NCBI GenBank assembly: GCA_038526735.1
Contig: JBCBGM010000001.1
Span: forward strand, 62,001-126,000
Length of the DNA: 64,000 nucleotides
Reading direction: 5' to 3'
Source: Rubricella sp038526735
GTDB taxonomy: Bacteria; Pseudomonadota; Alphaproteobacteria; Rhodobacterales; Rhodobacteraceae
Both the position numbers and the translations under genes were made by a program. The notes beneath the pieces are model-generated. The model had not been told where the DNA came from and made no database searches. It saw only the letters and a program-made list of their open reading frames with translations. Each line of letters begins with the position of its first letter. The first letter of the stretch is position 1. Of the stretch, positions 23,906 to 32,250 are shown piece by piece.

Positions 23906-25831
23906 TTAACGCTCGCCGTTAAAGAAGTTGTAGATGGTTTCGGCCATTGCTTCTGAAATTCCGGGGACGCCCTTCAAATCCGCCAGCCCCGCGCGGGTGA
24001 CGGCTTTGGCGCTTCCGAAATGCGTCAGCAGTGCGCGTTTGCGGCCGGGGCCGACGCCGGGGATCTCATCAAGGGGCGTACGGGTGGTCGCCTTGGCGCG
24101 CTTGGCCCGGTGGGTGCCGATGGCAAAGCGGTGCGCCTCATCCCGTAGGCGCTGCACGAAATAAAGCACCGGGTCGCGGAACGGTAGCGCGAAGGGTTGG
24201 GAGACGCCGGGGCGGTAGAACTCTTCCTTGCCCGCGTCACGGTCGGTGCCCTTGGCGACGCCCACGATCTCTACGTCTTCAACGCCGAGTTCGGCGAGAG
24301 CATCAGCGGCAGCGCTCACCTGCCCTGCCCCGCCATCGATGAGCACCAGATCGGGCCATTGGTCTGATTTGCGGTCGGGGTCTTCCTTCATAAGGCGGGC
24401 AAAGCGACGGTCGAGCACCTCTTTCATCATGCCAAAGTCATCGCCGGGGGTGAGCTCTGTCCCCTTGATATTGTACTTGCGGTAGCTCGATTTGAGATAA
24501 CCCTCGGGGCCGGCAACGATCATGCCGCCCACCGCGTCGGTGCCTTGGATGTGTGAGTTGTCGTAGACCTCGATGCGTTGCGGCGTATCGGGCAGATCGA
24601 ACGCCTCCGCGAGCCCGTGCAGCAATTTGCCTTGGGCGGCGGACTCAGACATCCGCCGTGCGAGTGCTTCGCGGGCATTGCGGCTGGCTTGCTCGACGAG
24701 GAAGTGCTTTTCGCCCCGCTGCGGCACCAAGATCTCAACCTTGCGGCCGAGTTTTTCGCCCAGCGCCTCGGCCATCACCTCAGGCGTTTCGAGCGGATGA
24801 GACATCAGGATTTGGCGGGCGGGCTCTTTGGTGGAATAAAACTGGCCCATGAACGCCTCCAGCAACTCTGCCGGATCGTCAGAGCCGCCAGTGCGCGGGA
24901 AATAGGCGCGGTTGCCCCAGTTCTGGTTCGCGCGGATGAAGAAGACCTCAACACAGGCTTGGCCGTCTTGGGTGTGGAGAGCGATGACATCCGCCTCTGC
25001 AACGGTTTTGGGGTTTACGCCTTGGGTGGATTGCACATGCTGCATCGCGCGGAGGCGATCGCGCAGGGCAGCAGCACGCTCAAACTCAAGGTTTTCGCTT
25101 GCCTCAGCCATGCCCTCACGAAGTTGCTCCTGGACCTTGGTCGATTTGCCCTGAAGAAACTTTGTCGCGTCGGTGACGAGCGCGCCGTAATCCTCTTCAG
25201 AGATCAGGTCCACGCAGGGGCCAGAGCAGCGCTTGATTTGGTAGAGCAGGCAAGGGCGGGTGCGGCTGTCGAACATTGAATCCGAACAGTTGCGCAGCAG
25301 AAACGCTTTTTGCAGTTGGTTGAGCGTGCGGTTCACTGCACCAGCGCTGGCGAAGGGGCCGAAGTAGAGGCCCTTTTCCTTGCGCGCGCCGCGGTGCTTT
25401 TTGATCTGGGGATAGCCATGCGCGGTCGTCACCAAAATGTCGGGGAACGACTTATCATCCCGCAAGAGCACGTTGTATTTGGGCTTGAGCTGCTTAATCA
25501 GGTTTTGCTCTAGGAGCAGCGCCTCCGTTTCTGTCTCTGTGGTCAGAAACATCATCGAGGCGGTAGCCGCGATCATCCGAGAGATCCGCGCAGAGTGGCC
25601 GTGCGGGTTGGCGTAATTGGCGACGCGCTTGCGGAGACTGCGCGCCTTGCCGACATAAAGCACATCGGACTTTTCATCGAGCATTCGGTAGACGCCGGGG
25701 CTGTCATTCAGCGTCTTTAAATAGCCCCGGATCACATCATGCCCGGTCGCACCATTGGCCTCCGCGAGGGAGGTCTTACCCTCCTCGTCGAACTCGGGCT
25801 GCTGTTCGGAGCGCGTGGACACTGTGTTCAT
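23906..25831 (-). CDS. uvrC: Excinuclease ABC subunit C
   Basis: Makes the two incisions around DNA lesions in the UvrABC pathway. The N-terminal GIY-YIG nuclease begins at GVYRMLDEKSDVLYVGKA (about residues 46-63). A UVR helix pair that contacts UvrB is in LEFERAAALRDRL. The RNase H-like nuclease contains IEVYDNSHIQGTDAVGGM, and two helix-hairpin-helix motifs close the protein (IPGVGPGRKRALL, LKGVPGISEAMA). It has 641 residues, slightly longer than E. coli UvrC because of a 35-residue N-terminal extension. UvrB is also in this window, at 32836. Confidence 0.97.
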   Translation of the reverse strand: MNTVSTRSEQQPEFDEEGKTSLAEANGATGHDVIRGYLKTLNDSPGVYRMLDEKSDVLYVGKARSLRKRVANYANPHGHSARISRMIAATASMMFLTTETETEALLLEQNLIKQLKPKYNVLLRDDKSFPDILVTTAHGYPQIKKHRGARKEKGLYFGPFASAGAVNRTLNQLQKAFLLRNCSDSMFDSRTRPCLLYQIKRCSGPCVDLISEEDYGALVTDATKFLQGKSTKVQEQLREGMAEASENLEFERAAALRDRLRAMQHVQSTQGVNPKTVAEADVIALHTQDGQACVEVFFIRANQNWGNRAYFPRTGGSDDPAELLEAFMGQFYSTKEPARQILMSHPLETPEVMAEALGEKLGRKVEILVPQRGEKHFLVEQASRNAREALARRMSESAAQGKLLHGLAEAFDLPDTPQRIEVYDNSHIQGTDAVGGMIVAGPEGYLKSSYRKYNIKGTELTPGDDFGMMKEVLDRRFARLMKEDPDRKSDQWPDLVLIDGGAGQVSAAADALAELGVEDVEIVGVAKGTDRDAGKEEFYRPGVSQPFALPFRDPVLYFVQRLRDEAHRFAIGTHRAKRAKATTRTPLDEIPGVGPGRKRALLTHFGSAKAVTRAGLADLKGVPGISEAMAETIYNFFNGER

Positions 25832-25906
25832 TTGACGATGCCTGATTCCCTTCTATCGCTGCACCGGTTGCAACACTGCTTCAAGCAAAAAGACATCCAC
25901 GGTTTC

Positions 25907-25915
25907 TGTGGATAA
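25907..25915 (-). promoter_or_regulatory. Single consensus DnaA box
   Basis: TTATCCACA on the minus strand matches the strict DnaA-box consensus. It is 76 bases upstream of the uvrC start and just beside an AT-rich stretch. A lone 9-mer can occur by chance, and I see no cluster of further boxes, so a regulatory role is only a possibility. Confidence 0.35.
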
Positions 25916-26042
25916 GTCGGTGCAAAAAACTTGGGCCTGCGGAAATTTCCGTTGCATCTCAGGGGATTTTACGAATTGGTCAAAATTTAGGCACATAATC
26001 TACCCATTGATTTCATTAGGTTTTTTCTTTTGAAAAGTTACT

Positions 26043-26057
26043 GTTCTGAATTTGTTA
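26043..26057. promoter_or_regulatory. Imperfect alphaproteobacterial LexA-type box upstream of uvrC
   Basis: GTTC-N7-GTTA differs in one base from the alphaproteobacterial SOS motif GTTC-N7-GTTC. It lies about 212 bases upstream of the uvrC start, rather far for a direct operator unless transcription begins well upstream. Confidence 0.3.
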
Positions 26058-26128
26058 ACAAAAACCAAACGCTTAGACGACGAAGATGTGACAGGTGGAA
26101 AAATCAGGTCGTGTCGCGTCAGGAGTGC

Positions 26129-26911
26129 TCATTCCACCCCCAGAACGTCGGGTGTTTCCCAAGCCAAATGCTGGCCACCATCAAGGCACAAAAGTTGGCC
26201 AGTGAAACCGTCTACGGCGAGTAAATACCGCATCGCAGCAACAATTTCGGATGGATTTGACCCGCGCTGCAGAATTGTCGCCGCGCGTTGTTTTTTGAAG
26301 TGTTCAGCGGTTTGTCTACCGCCCTGCATGGTCGGCCCCGGACCGATTGCATTGACCCGGATTTTCGGGGCCAGCGCTTGCGCGGCCATCTGGGTCATCG
26401 CCCAAGCACCGTGCTTGGCAATCGAATAGGTGAAGAATTCAGGCGTGGGCTTGCGCACGCGCATGTCGATCATGTTGATGATCGCCGCTTGGGCCACCGG
26501 CTCATCCTCGACAATCGCGGGCTCGGGCGCTTGATCGGCAAAGGCTTGGATCAACTGCACGGGTGCCCGCAAGTTAGAGCCGATGTGACGCTTCCAGCTG
26601 TCGCGGGTGAAACTCTCTACCGTGTCGTATTCGAAGATCGAGGCGTTGTTGATCAGGATCGTGAGCGGCTGGCCCAGTGCCTCTGCAGCGCGGGGCACGA
26701 GTGTTTCGGAAGCATCCCAGTCCAGAAGCTCAGCCTGCACTGCAACCGCCTTGCCCCCAGCTGACGTGATCTCCGCAACAACCGCCTCAGCACCTGCCGC
26801 GGAGCTGTTGTAATGCACCGCCACCGCGTGCCCGATGGCCGCCAGATCAAGCGCCATGGCGCGGCCCAGCCGTTTGCCCGCCCCGGTGACGAGGGCTGCT
26901 CCTGGTTTCAT
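26129..26911 (-). CDS. SDR family oxidoreductase, pteridine-reductase-like
   Basis: NADPH-dependent short-chain dehydrogenase of 260 residues. TGAGKRLGRAMA is the nucleotide loop, NNASIFEYD follows strand four, and YSIAKHGAW provides the catalytic Tyr and Lys. NNAS with a following Phe and the KRLG version of the glycine loop are typical of the PTR1/FolM pteridine reductases, so a role in dihydrofolate or dihydromonapterin reduction is possible. AAGGAG lies 6 bases before ATG 26911. It ends 297 bases upstream of uvrC. Confidence 0.85.
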   Translation of the reverse strand: MKPGAALVTGAGKRLGRAMALDLAAIGHAVAVHYNSSAAGAEAVVAEITSAGGKAVAVQAELLDWDASETLVPRAAEALGQPLTILINNASIFEYDTVESFTRDSWKRHIGSNLRAPVQLIQAFADQAPEPAIVEDEPVAQAAIINMIDMRVRKPTPEFFTYSIAKHGAWAMTQMAAQALAPKIRVNAIGPGPTMQGGRQTAEHFKKQRAATILQRGSNPSEIVAAMRYLLAVDGFTGQLLCLDGGQHLAWETPDVLGVE

Positions 26912-26928
26912 GGTATTCTCCTTGGAGA

Positions 26929-27870
26929 TCAGACGAGATGCGCAATGTAGCCCGCATATAGGGCGACAAACACAAAGCCCCAGAGCCGCGTGACATTCGT
27001 CCAATGCAAAACGAACGGGACGAGCGCGAGGGATGCGGCGAGCATCACCCAAAGATCCCAACTCAAGAACCCGGCAGGCACTGCGAGCGGTGCGAAGAGA
27101 GCCGAAACACCCATAATCGCCAAGAGGTTAAACAGGTTTGAGCCGATGACATTGCCGAGCACGACATCCGCTTTTCCGCGTATCGTGGCCATCACTGTGG
27201 TGGCCAGTTCGGGCATCGAGGTTCCAACGGCGACCAGCGTGAGCCCGATCACGGCCTCAGACACGCCGAGCTTCAGGGCCACAGCCTGCGCCCCCTCAAT
27301 GAGCAGGTTCGCACCGAGCGGGAGACCGATCAGACCGATGAGGATAAAGGTGCTGACTTTCCACCAAGCCATGTCGGGGTCGGCGTCTTCAAGCTCATCG
27401 AGAGGATCCGCATGCACCTCTTCGATGTGGCGGCTTGCGTTTCGGTAGGTGTCAAAGAGGATGAAGACGAGCACCGCCAGCATGACTGCCGCATGCCAAT
27501 AGGTGAGCGGGCCAAAGAAGCAGAGCGCAATAAACAGGAGCGTCGCGCCGATCATCATCGCAAAACTGCGCCGCGTCTCGCATTCTTGTGTGCGGATCGT
27601 GGCGATCAGCGCCGGCACGCCTATCACCAGCAAAATGTTGGCGATGTTCGAGCCAACCACATTGCCGTAGACGATGCCGTCGGCATCTTCGAGCGCGGCG
27701 CGGATGCCGATCAAGAGCTCAGGCGCTGACGTGCCGAAGGCGACCACTGTCAGGCTCACCACCAATGCCGGGATGCCGACCTTCAACGACAGCGCAACCG
27801 CGCCGCGCACCAGAATGTCCCCTGCAAAGACAAGAATAACCAGTCCTGCCAGAGCGATCAGAAGGTCCAT
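26929..27870 (-). CDS. Calcium/sodium antiporter, CaCA family (YrbG type)
   Basis: Inner-membrane cation exchanger with about ten hydrophobic spans. The two inverted alpha-repeats each carry the ion-binding motif: VAFGTSAPEL at about residues 43-52 and VAVGTSMPEL at about 209-218, each followed by GNVVGSN or GNVIGSN. A short acidic cytoplasmic loop (DPLDELEDADPD) separates the two halves. It has 313 residues, the expected bacterial length. Ca2+/Na+ is the usual family activity but K+ or H+ coupling cannot be excluded. Only 17 bases separate it from the SDR gene. Confidence 0.92.
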   Translation of the reverse strand: MDLLIALAGLVILVFAGDILVRGAVALSLKVGIPALVVSLTVVAFGTSAPELLIGIRAALEDADGIVYGNVVGSNIANILLVIGVPALIATIRTQECETRRSFAMMIGATLLFIALCFFGPLTYWHAAVMLAVLVFILFDTYRNASRHIEEVHADPLDELEDADPDMAWWKVSTFILIGLIGLPLGANLLIEGAQAVALKLGVSEAVIGLTLVAVGTSMPELATTVMATIRGKADVVLGNVIGSNLFNLLAIMGVSALFAPLAVPAGFLSWDLWVMLAASLALVPFVLHWTNVTRLWGFVFVALYAGYIAHLV

Positions 27871-27888
27871 GCGGTTGTAATCCTTGGC

Positions 27889-28089
27889 CTAGGAGCGCGG
27901 AGAGCCGCAGGGGCAGTCGCCCGTTCCAACACGGAAGGCGCCGCACTTTGGGCATTTCGTTGGTTTTTCAGGTTCGTTCAGCGGCTTGCGCTTTGTCAGC
28001 CCAACCCAGCGTGCCGCAGTCCGCAGCTTTCCAAACATCGCGAGCACCACGATGAAGATCAGAAAAAGGCTGACGGTCTTGAGCAGCAT
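27889..28089 (-). CDS. Small single-TM protein with C-terminal zinc ribbon
   Basis: A 66-residue protein without assigned function. Residues about 3-19 form one membrane span, a basic segment follows (WVGLTKRKP), and the tail CPKCGAFRVGTGDCPCG gives four Cys in two pairs, enough for a zinc site. It lies only 3 bases from the stop side of the SppA-type peptidase gene and 18 bases from the exchanger, all in one direction, so it is probably a real co-transcribed gene and not a chance frame. Confidence 0.72.
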   Translation of the reverse strand: MLLKTVSLFLIFIVVLAMFGKLRTAARWVGLTKRKPLNEPEKPTKCPKCGAFRVGTGDCPCGSPRS

Positions 28090-28092
28090 GTG

Positions 28093-28914
28093 TCAGAGGC
28101 CAAAGCGGGCGTATTGGGCGCGGGTCTCGATGGCATCCATCAACTCTTCCGCGCCGGGTGCCCCAACCCTTTGGAAGAGGCTGCGCTTCTGTGCAGAGAC
28201 GGCAAAGCGGGTTTTGTCGCCGAAGATCTCTTTCATCTTCGGCACCAGGTGCCCTAGCCCATCGGCCAAGCCCACATCCACGGCCTGCTGGCCCACCCAG
28301 ATGCGGCCCGAAAAGAGCTCTGGTGTGTCTTCTTTCAGACGCTCGCCTCGGCGGCTGCGCACTTGGGTTTTGAAGTTCTCATGGATGTGGAGTTGCAGCT
28401 CTTTGAGCCGCTCAATGTCTTCGGGGTTTTCGGGCTTGAAAGGATCGAGCGTCGATTTGTTCTCACCCGCCGTGTAGACGCGCCGCTCAATACCGTATTT
28501 CGCGATAAACTCCGGAAAGCCAAACCCGGCAGAGATCACGCCGATGGAACCGAGGATGGAGTTGTCGTCGGCGTAGATGTGATCCGCTGCGGTCGCGAGC
28601 CAGTATCCGCCCGACGCGGCCACGTCTTCACAAAACGCATAGACGGGCGTGTCGGTTTCATCCGCCAGCCGCCGGATGCGGGCTGCAATCAGCGCCGATT
28701 GCGTCGGCGAGCCGCCGGGCGAGTTGATCGCCAGCGCCACGGCCGCCGGTTTGCCGCGCTTAAACGCGCGCTCAATCAGGCCAGCGGTGCTCTGGTCGTT
28801 CAGCACAGCCCCGCCAAACCGCCCTCCGCCCGCGATGGCGCCCGAGAGGCGCACGACCGAAACGGTCGGCGGGTTGGATTTCCAGAAGGTGAGGCGGTCA
28901 ATCATGCGTGTCAT
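28093..28914 (-). CDS. S49 family serine peptidase (SppA/SohB type)
   Basis: Signal-peptide peptidase class with a Ser-Lys dyad. The nucleophile is Ser101 in DVAASGGYW and the general base is probably Lys153 in ENKST; INSPGGSPTQS is the oxyanion-region block. It has 273 residues, the half-length form that works as an oligomer. Unlike most SppA proteins it lacks an obvious N-terminal membrane anchor (the first 15 residues are MTRMIDRLTFWKSNP), so it may sit on the cytoplasmic face. It heads the minus-strand run towards the zinc-ribbon protein and exchanger. Confidence 0.92.
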   Translation of the reverse strand: MTRMIDRLTFWKSNPPTVSVVRLSGAIAGGGRFGGAVLNDQSTAGLIERAFKRGKPAAVALAINSPGGSPTQSALIAARIRRLADETDTPVYAFCEDVAASGGYWLATAADHIYADDNSILGSIGVISAGFGFPEFIAKYGIERRVYTAGENKSTLDPFKPENPEDIERLKELQLHIHENFKTQVRSRRGERLKEDTPELFSGRIWVGQQAVDVGLADGLGHLVPKMKEIFGDKTRFAVSAQKRSLFQRVGAPGAEELMDAIETRAQYARFGL

Positions 28915-29018
28915 GCGCCGGTAGGTAAGGCGGGACAGTCACCATAACAACAGCACTTTGTTGCGAAGACGCCACTTGCCGCCTATCTTTTACCAAGCAG
29001 TCAGAACCAGGTGCTTTA

Positions 29019-29237
29019 ATGAAAGACCTTCCTAAGCTCGACAGCCAGGATATTTTGCGTGTGAAAAGAGATGCTCTGATGCAGGAGCACCGCGACTTGG
29101 ATGACGCCATCCTTGCGCTGGAGGAGAAGGGTACGGGCGATCCGTTCACGATCCGCCGCCTGAAAAAGCAAAAACTTCTGCTCAAAGATCGCCTGCGCGC
29201 GGTCGAGGATAAGATTACACCCGATATCATCGCCTGA
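29019..29237 (+). CDS. DUF465 (YdcH-type) small helical protein
   Basis: A 72-residue, highly charged protein that should form a helical hairpin: VKRDALMQEHRDLDDAILAL and RRLKKQKLLLKDRLRAVEDKI are both amphipathic. This matches the DUF465/YdcH family, whose role is unknown. It is a single-gene unit or the first gene before purE, with a 60-base gap. ATG is the only reasonable start. No signal peptide is present. Confidence 0.85.
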   Translation: MKDLPKLDSQDILRVKRDALMQEHRDLDDAILALEEKGTGDPFTIRRLKKQKLLLKDRLRAVEDKITPDIIA

Positions 29238-29297
29238 TCCGGTTGCGACCACGCTGCGGAAAGTTATAGTCGCGCGCTCACAGTGACGAGGCTTGCG

Positions 29298-29786
29298 ATG
29301 AGCACTCCCCCCGTTGGCATTATCATGGGCAGCCAGTCTGACTGGGCCACCATGAAGGGCGCCGCTGAAATTCTCGGCGAATTGGGTGTGGGGTACGAAT
29401 CCCGCATCGTTTCTGCCCACCGCACGCCAGATCGGCTCTGGAGCTACGGGCGCGAGGCAGTTGAGCGTGGTTTGCAGGTGATTATCGCAGGCGCGGGAGG
29501 GGCAGCGCATTTGCCGGGGATGATGGCCTCTAAGACACGGCTGCCGGTGATTGGCGTGCCAGTGCAAACGGCGGCCCTCTCGGGTGTCGATAGCCTTTAC
29601 TCCATCGTGCAGATGCCGCGTGGATTTCCCGTAGCGACCATGGCGATTGGGGCTGCGGGTGCGAGCAATGCGGGGTTGATGGCTGCGGGGATACTGGCCC
29701 TCTCTGATCCTGATTTGGCTGAGCGGTTGGAGGCGTGGCGCGCTGCGCTTTCGGCCTCCATCCCCGAAAGCCCCTCCGATGGCTGA
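29298..29786 (+). CDS. purE: N5-carboxyaminoimidazole ribonucleotide mutase
   Basis: Moves the carboxyl group of N5-CAIR to give CAIR in purine synthesis. The class I signature IIMGSQSDWATM lies at the N-terminus; VSAHRTPDR carries the catalytic His, and AGAGGAAHLPGM is the substrate loop. It has 162 residues. ATG 29298 has GACGAGG upstream. The last 8 bases overlap the start of purK, which supplies its substrate, so the two are coupled. Confidence 0.97.
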   Translation: MSTPPVGIIMGSQSDWATMKGAAEILGELGVGYESRIVSAHRTPDRLWSYGREAVERGLQVIIAGAGGAAHLPGMMASKTRLPVIGVPVQTAALSGVDSLYSIVQMPRGFPVATMAIGAAGASNAGLMAAGILALSDPDLAERLEAWRAALSASIPESPSDG

Positions 29787-30849
29787 ACCCCTCGCGCCGG
29801 GCGCGTGTATCGGCATTCTGGGTGGTGGTCAGCTCGGCCGGATGATGGCGGTCGCGGCGGCGCGGCTGGGTTTGCAAACGCATGTGTTTGATCCAGTGCG
29901 CGGCGGCCCGGCAGAGCAGGTCTGCACCACAGCCACCATTGCCGACTGGAGCGATGACGCGGCGCTCAAGCGCTTTGCCGAAGCAGTCGATGTGGTCACG
30001 TATGAGTTTGAGAACATCCCCGTCTCGGCCCTCGATACGATTGAGGCGATCGCTCCGATCCATCCGAACCGCCGGGCTTTGGAAACAGCGCAAGACCGGC
30101 TGACAGAAAAGCGTTTTTTGGAAGGGCTGGGCTTGCGCGTGGCACCCTTTGCAGTGGTGAATTCACTGTCGGAGCTAGAGGCCACTGTGGCCAGCATCGG
30201 AACCCCTGCGATCCTCAAAACGCGCCGCTTTGGGTATGACGGCAAGGGTCAGGCTCGCTTGAAGGCTGACGGCGACGCGGCCATTGCGTGGGAGGCGGTT
30301 GCAGAGGCCCCTGCGGTGCTCGAAGGGTTTGTTGAGTTCAGCGGCGAGATTTCGGTGATCGCCGCCCGGTCGCAGGATGGTGCCGTCGCTGCGTTTGACC
30401 CCGGCTGGAACGAGCACGCGGACGGAATTTTGCGCAAAACAACCGTGCCCGCGCCAATCCCACAGTCGCTGCGTACGGACGCGGTGCTGCTGGCGGGGCG
30501 CATCCTCTCTGCGCTCGATTATGTGGGTGTCATCGGGGTGGAGCTCTTCGTGACCCGTGCCGGCCTCATTGTGAACGAGATTGCGCCGAGGGTGCATAAC
30601 TCGGGTCACTGGACGCAAAACGGCTGCGCGATTGACCAGTTTGAGCAGCATATTCGGGCGGTGGCTGGATGGCCCTTGGGCGATGGTGTCAGGCACGCGG
30701 ATGTGGTGATGGAAAACCTCATCGGCGACGACATGAACCGCCTACCAGCTTTCGCGAGCGAAGGGGCTGCGATCCACCTCTACGGAAAGGGTGAGACGCG
30801 TCCGGGCCGGAAGATGGGGCACGTAAACCGCGTTACCCCGCTGAAATAG
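29779..30849 (+). CDS. purK: 5-(Carboxyamino)imidazole ribonucleotide synthase
   Basis: ATP-grasp enzyme that carboxylates AIR with bicarbonate. GILGGGQLGRMM at the N-terminus is the PurK signature, KTRRFGYDGKGQ is the ATP-binding strand-loop, and EIAPRVHNSGHWTQN near residue 265 carries the metal-binding and substrate residues. It has 356 residues, normal length. It overlaps purE by 8 bases and is followed by a small hairpin with a T-rich tail. Confidence 0.97.
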   Translation: MAEPLAPGACIGILGGGQLGRMMAVAAARLGLQTHVFDPVRGGPAEQVCTTATIADWSDDAALKRFAEAVDVVTYEFENIPVSALDTIEAIAPIHPNRRALETAQDRLTEKRFLEGLGLRVAPFAVVNSLSELEATVASIGTPAILKTRRFGYDGKGQARLKADGDAAIAWEAVAEAPAVLEGFVEFSGEISVIAARSQDGAVAAFDPGWNEHADGILRKTTVPAPIPQSLRTDAVLLAGRILSALDYVGVIGVELFVTRAGLIVNEIAPRVHNSGHWTQNGCAIDQFEQHIRAVAGWPLGDGVRHADVVMENLIGDDMNRLPAFASEGAAIHLYGKGETRPGRKMGHVNRVTPLK

Positions 30850-30871
30850 CCGCAAAACCTCACACAAGCGT

Positions 30872-30889
30872 GGCCGCAACGGCCTTTCT
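30872..30889 (+). terminator. Probable rho-independent terminator after purEK
   Basis: GGCCG-CAA-CGGCC (30872-30884) followed by TTTCT. The stem is only 5 bp but fully GC-paired. The next gene starts about 25 bases later, so read-through is possible. Confidence 0.45.
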
Positions 30890-30910
30890 CTGCGCGTGGA
30901 GGAGGCTATA

Positions 30911-31645
30911 TTGCGCCGCATGCGAGCAACGTTTGCAACACTGGCACTCGCCACACCATTTCTCATGGGCACGCTCTCGTGGGGCGGGTCAGCACAAGCA
31001 GACACGCTTGAGCTGATTGTGGACCGTGTGCCCTACGGCGTCGAGCTGTACCTCCGGGGGCCCGCAACGGCTGCGGAGAGTGTTTTTGATCTGCCCCCCG
31101 CAGCGTTTGAGGACGCTGAGGGTGAAATCCGCTTCGATGATTTCCGTCAGGTCGGCACGGCGGATATCGGTGACGCGATGTTTGCCAACGTCTCCGCCAC
31201 GCTTGATGGCGAAGCGGCGGCTCTTGAGACGATTTCGCTGATGGTGCATCCGGTCGAGGCACCGTTGCCGTTTGCGACACCTTTTGATGGGTTGGTCTCC
31301 ATCGAGATTTGCACCGTGCCGACGCCCGAAGGGCAGATCACTCTGGCCGACCTCGAGATGTATGCGGGCTTTGTCGCTTACACCGAAAATACCAGCGCTG
31401 AGGTTGTCTTGGGGCGGCCCGTCGGGCTTGGCACCCCCAGCACCGTTAATGTGCGGATGTTCGAGCACGGCGAGTTTACAGACGCGTGGAACGCGGACTG
31501 GGCTCCGGGTGAGGCGCTGGTCATCCCCGAAGGTAAGCGCCCACCGTTCGTAGAACCCTCTATGGCGTTTGGAATTGCAGCGGCGCTCTTTGCCCTTTTA
31601 GCCGTTGCAACCGGACGCCGCCCAAAGCGCTCGCAGGCTGCTTAG
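30911..31645 (+). CDS. Exported protein with C-terminal membrane anchor, unknown function
   Basis: About 244 residues, not recognised. RATFATLALATPFLMGTLSWGGSAQAD is a signal peptide with an AQA-type cleavage site. The rest is an acidic beta-rich domain, and a hydrophobic segment (MAFGIAAALFALLAVATG) followed by basic residues closes the protein, so it is probably a periplasmic domain held in the inner membrane by its C-terminus. The start is uncertain: TTG 30911 has GGAGG 5 bases upstream, while ATG 30920 is 14 bases away from it. Confidence 0.75.
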   Translation: MRRMRATFATLALATPFLMGTLSWGGSAQADTLELIVDRVPYGVELYLRGPATAAESVFDLPPAAFEDAEGEIRFDDFRQVGTADIGDAMFANVSATLDGEAAALETISLMVHPVEAPLPFATPFDGLVSIEICTVPTPEGQITLADLEMYAGFVAYTENTSAEVVLGRPVGLGTPSTVNVRMFEHGEFTDAWNADWAPGEALVIPEGKRPPFVEPSMAFGIAAALFALLAVATGRRPKRSQAA

Positions 31646-31666
31646 TCGTTCTCCACCAAGCAGGCG

Positions 31667-31743
31667 TGGCGACCCCGGAAGGATTCGAACCCTCGGCCTG
31701 ATGATTAGAAGTCACCTGCTCTATCCAGCTGAGCTACGGGGCC
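31667..31743 (-). tRNA. tRNA-Arg (anticodon TCT)
   Basis: Read on the minus strand the 77-nt gene folds as a cloverleaf: acceptor GGCCCCG pairs with CGGGGTC, the D arm contains AGCTCAGCTGGATAGAGC, the anticodon loop is CTTCTAA (anticodon TCT, reading AGA), and the T arm contains GGTTCGAATCC. The CCA end is encoded (TGG at 31667-31669 on the plus strand). No integrase or att duplication is visible next to it. Confidence 0.97.
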
Positions 31744-31785
31744 ACGCGCGCTTTGTCGTGGGTTTTGGCGGAAGGGGCAAGCCGG

Positions 31786-32250
31786 TCAGAGCGGCAGAGT
31801 CATGAAAACGCTAAGCGGGTCTTCGGTATATGAGCCGAACGGCGGGCAGACTAAAAAGCCGCGAGAGGCGTAGGTCTCTCTTGCGGCTTTTGAGGCGGGC
31901 GAGGCGCCGGTTTCCAACCACAATGCGCGCGCGCCACGGGCCCGCGCCTCTGCGATCAGCGCATCGGTTATTTTGCCGCCAAAGCCCTGCCCGCGCGCGG
32001 CTTCGGCGACATGGATGGATTTGAGCTCCAGCCCATCGGGAGGACAGGGCACAAGCGCGCCGACCGCGAGCACCTTTTCCGCGCTCCACAGGGTCAAGAT
32101 AATTTCCGCATCCGCGCCAAGTCGTTCCTGCGAGAGGGTATGGCAGCTCGTCGACGGATAGTTGGTCGAGGAATGCTCCGCATGTGCCCCGAGGAGGGCC
32201 GCGACCGCTGGCTCGTTAACCGTTGCGTGGCGGAGGGTTAATGCGTCCAC
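31786..32250 (-). CDS. GNAT family N-acetyltransferase
   Basis: Acetyl-CoA-dependent transferase of 154 residues. LKSIHVAEAARGQGFGGKITDAL contains the acetyl-CoA pyrophosphate-binding loop RGQGFGG, and LWLETGASPASKAARETYASRGF is the second half of the fold. The substrate is unknown. It starts with GTG at 32250, overlapping the end of the upstream complex I accessory gene by 13 bases, so the two may be co-transcribed. Confidence 0.87.
   Translation of the reverse strand: MDALTLRHATVNEPAVAALLGAHAEHSSTNYPSTSCHTLSQERLGADAEIILTLWSAEKVLAVGALVPCPPDGLELKSIHVAEAARGQGFGGKITDALIAEARARGARALWLETGASPASKAARETYASRGFLVCPPFGSYTEDPLSVFMTLPL

Larger units (their letters stand above)
25832..26128. other. AT-rich intergenic region upstream of uvrC
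   Basis: These 297 bases between the SDR gene and uvrC (both minus strand) hold no convincing gene; a 64-codon plus-strand frame at 26030 runs into the SDR and has no family features. The stretch from about 25965 to 26090 is markedly AT-rich. It contains one perfect minus-strand DnaA box, TTATCCACA (25907-25915), and an imperfect LexA-type repeat (26043-26057). The uvrC promoter should lie here. Confidence 0.65.

Noticed and set aside
26030..26224. 64-codon plus-strand frame beginning in the AT-rich region before uvrC
   Set aside because: Half of it is antisense to the SDR gene, and it shows no family features or ribosome-binding site.
31667..31743. tRNA-Arg as an integration site for a mobile element
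   Set aside because: No integrase, no direct repeat of the tRNA 3' end nearby, and housekeeping genes on both sides.
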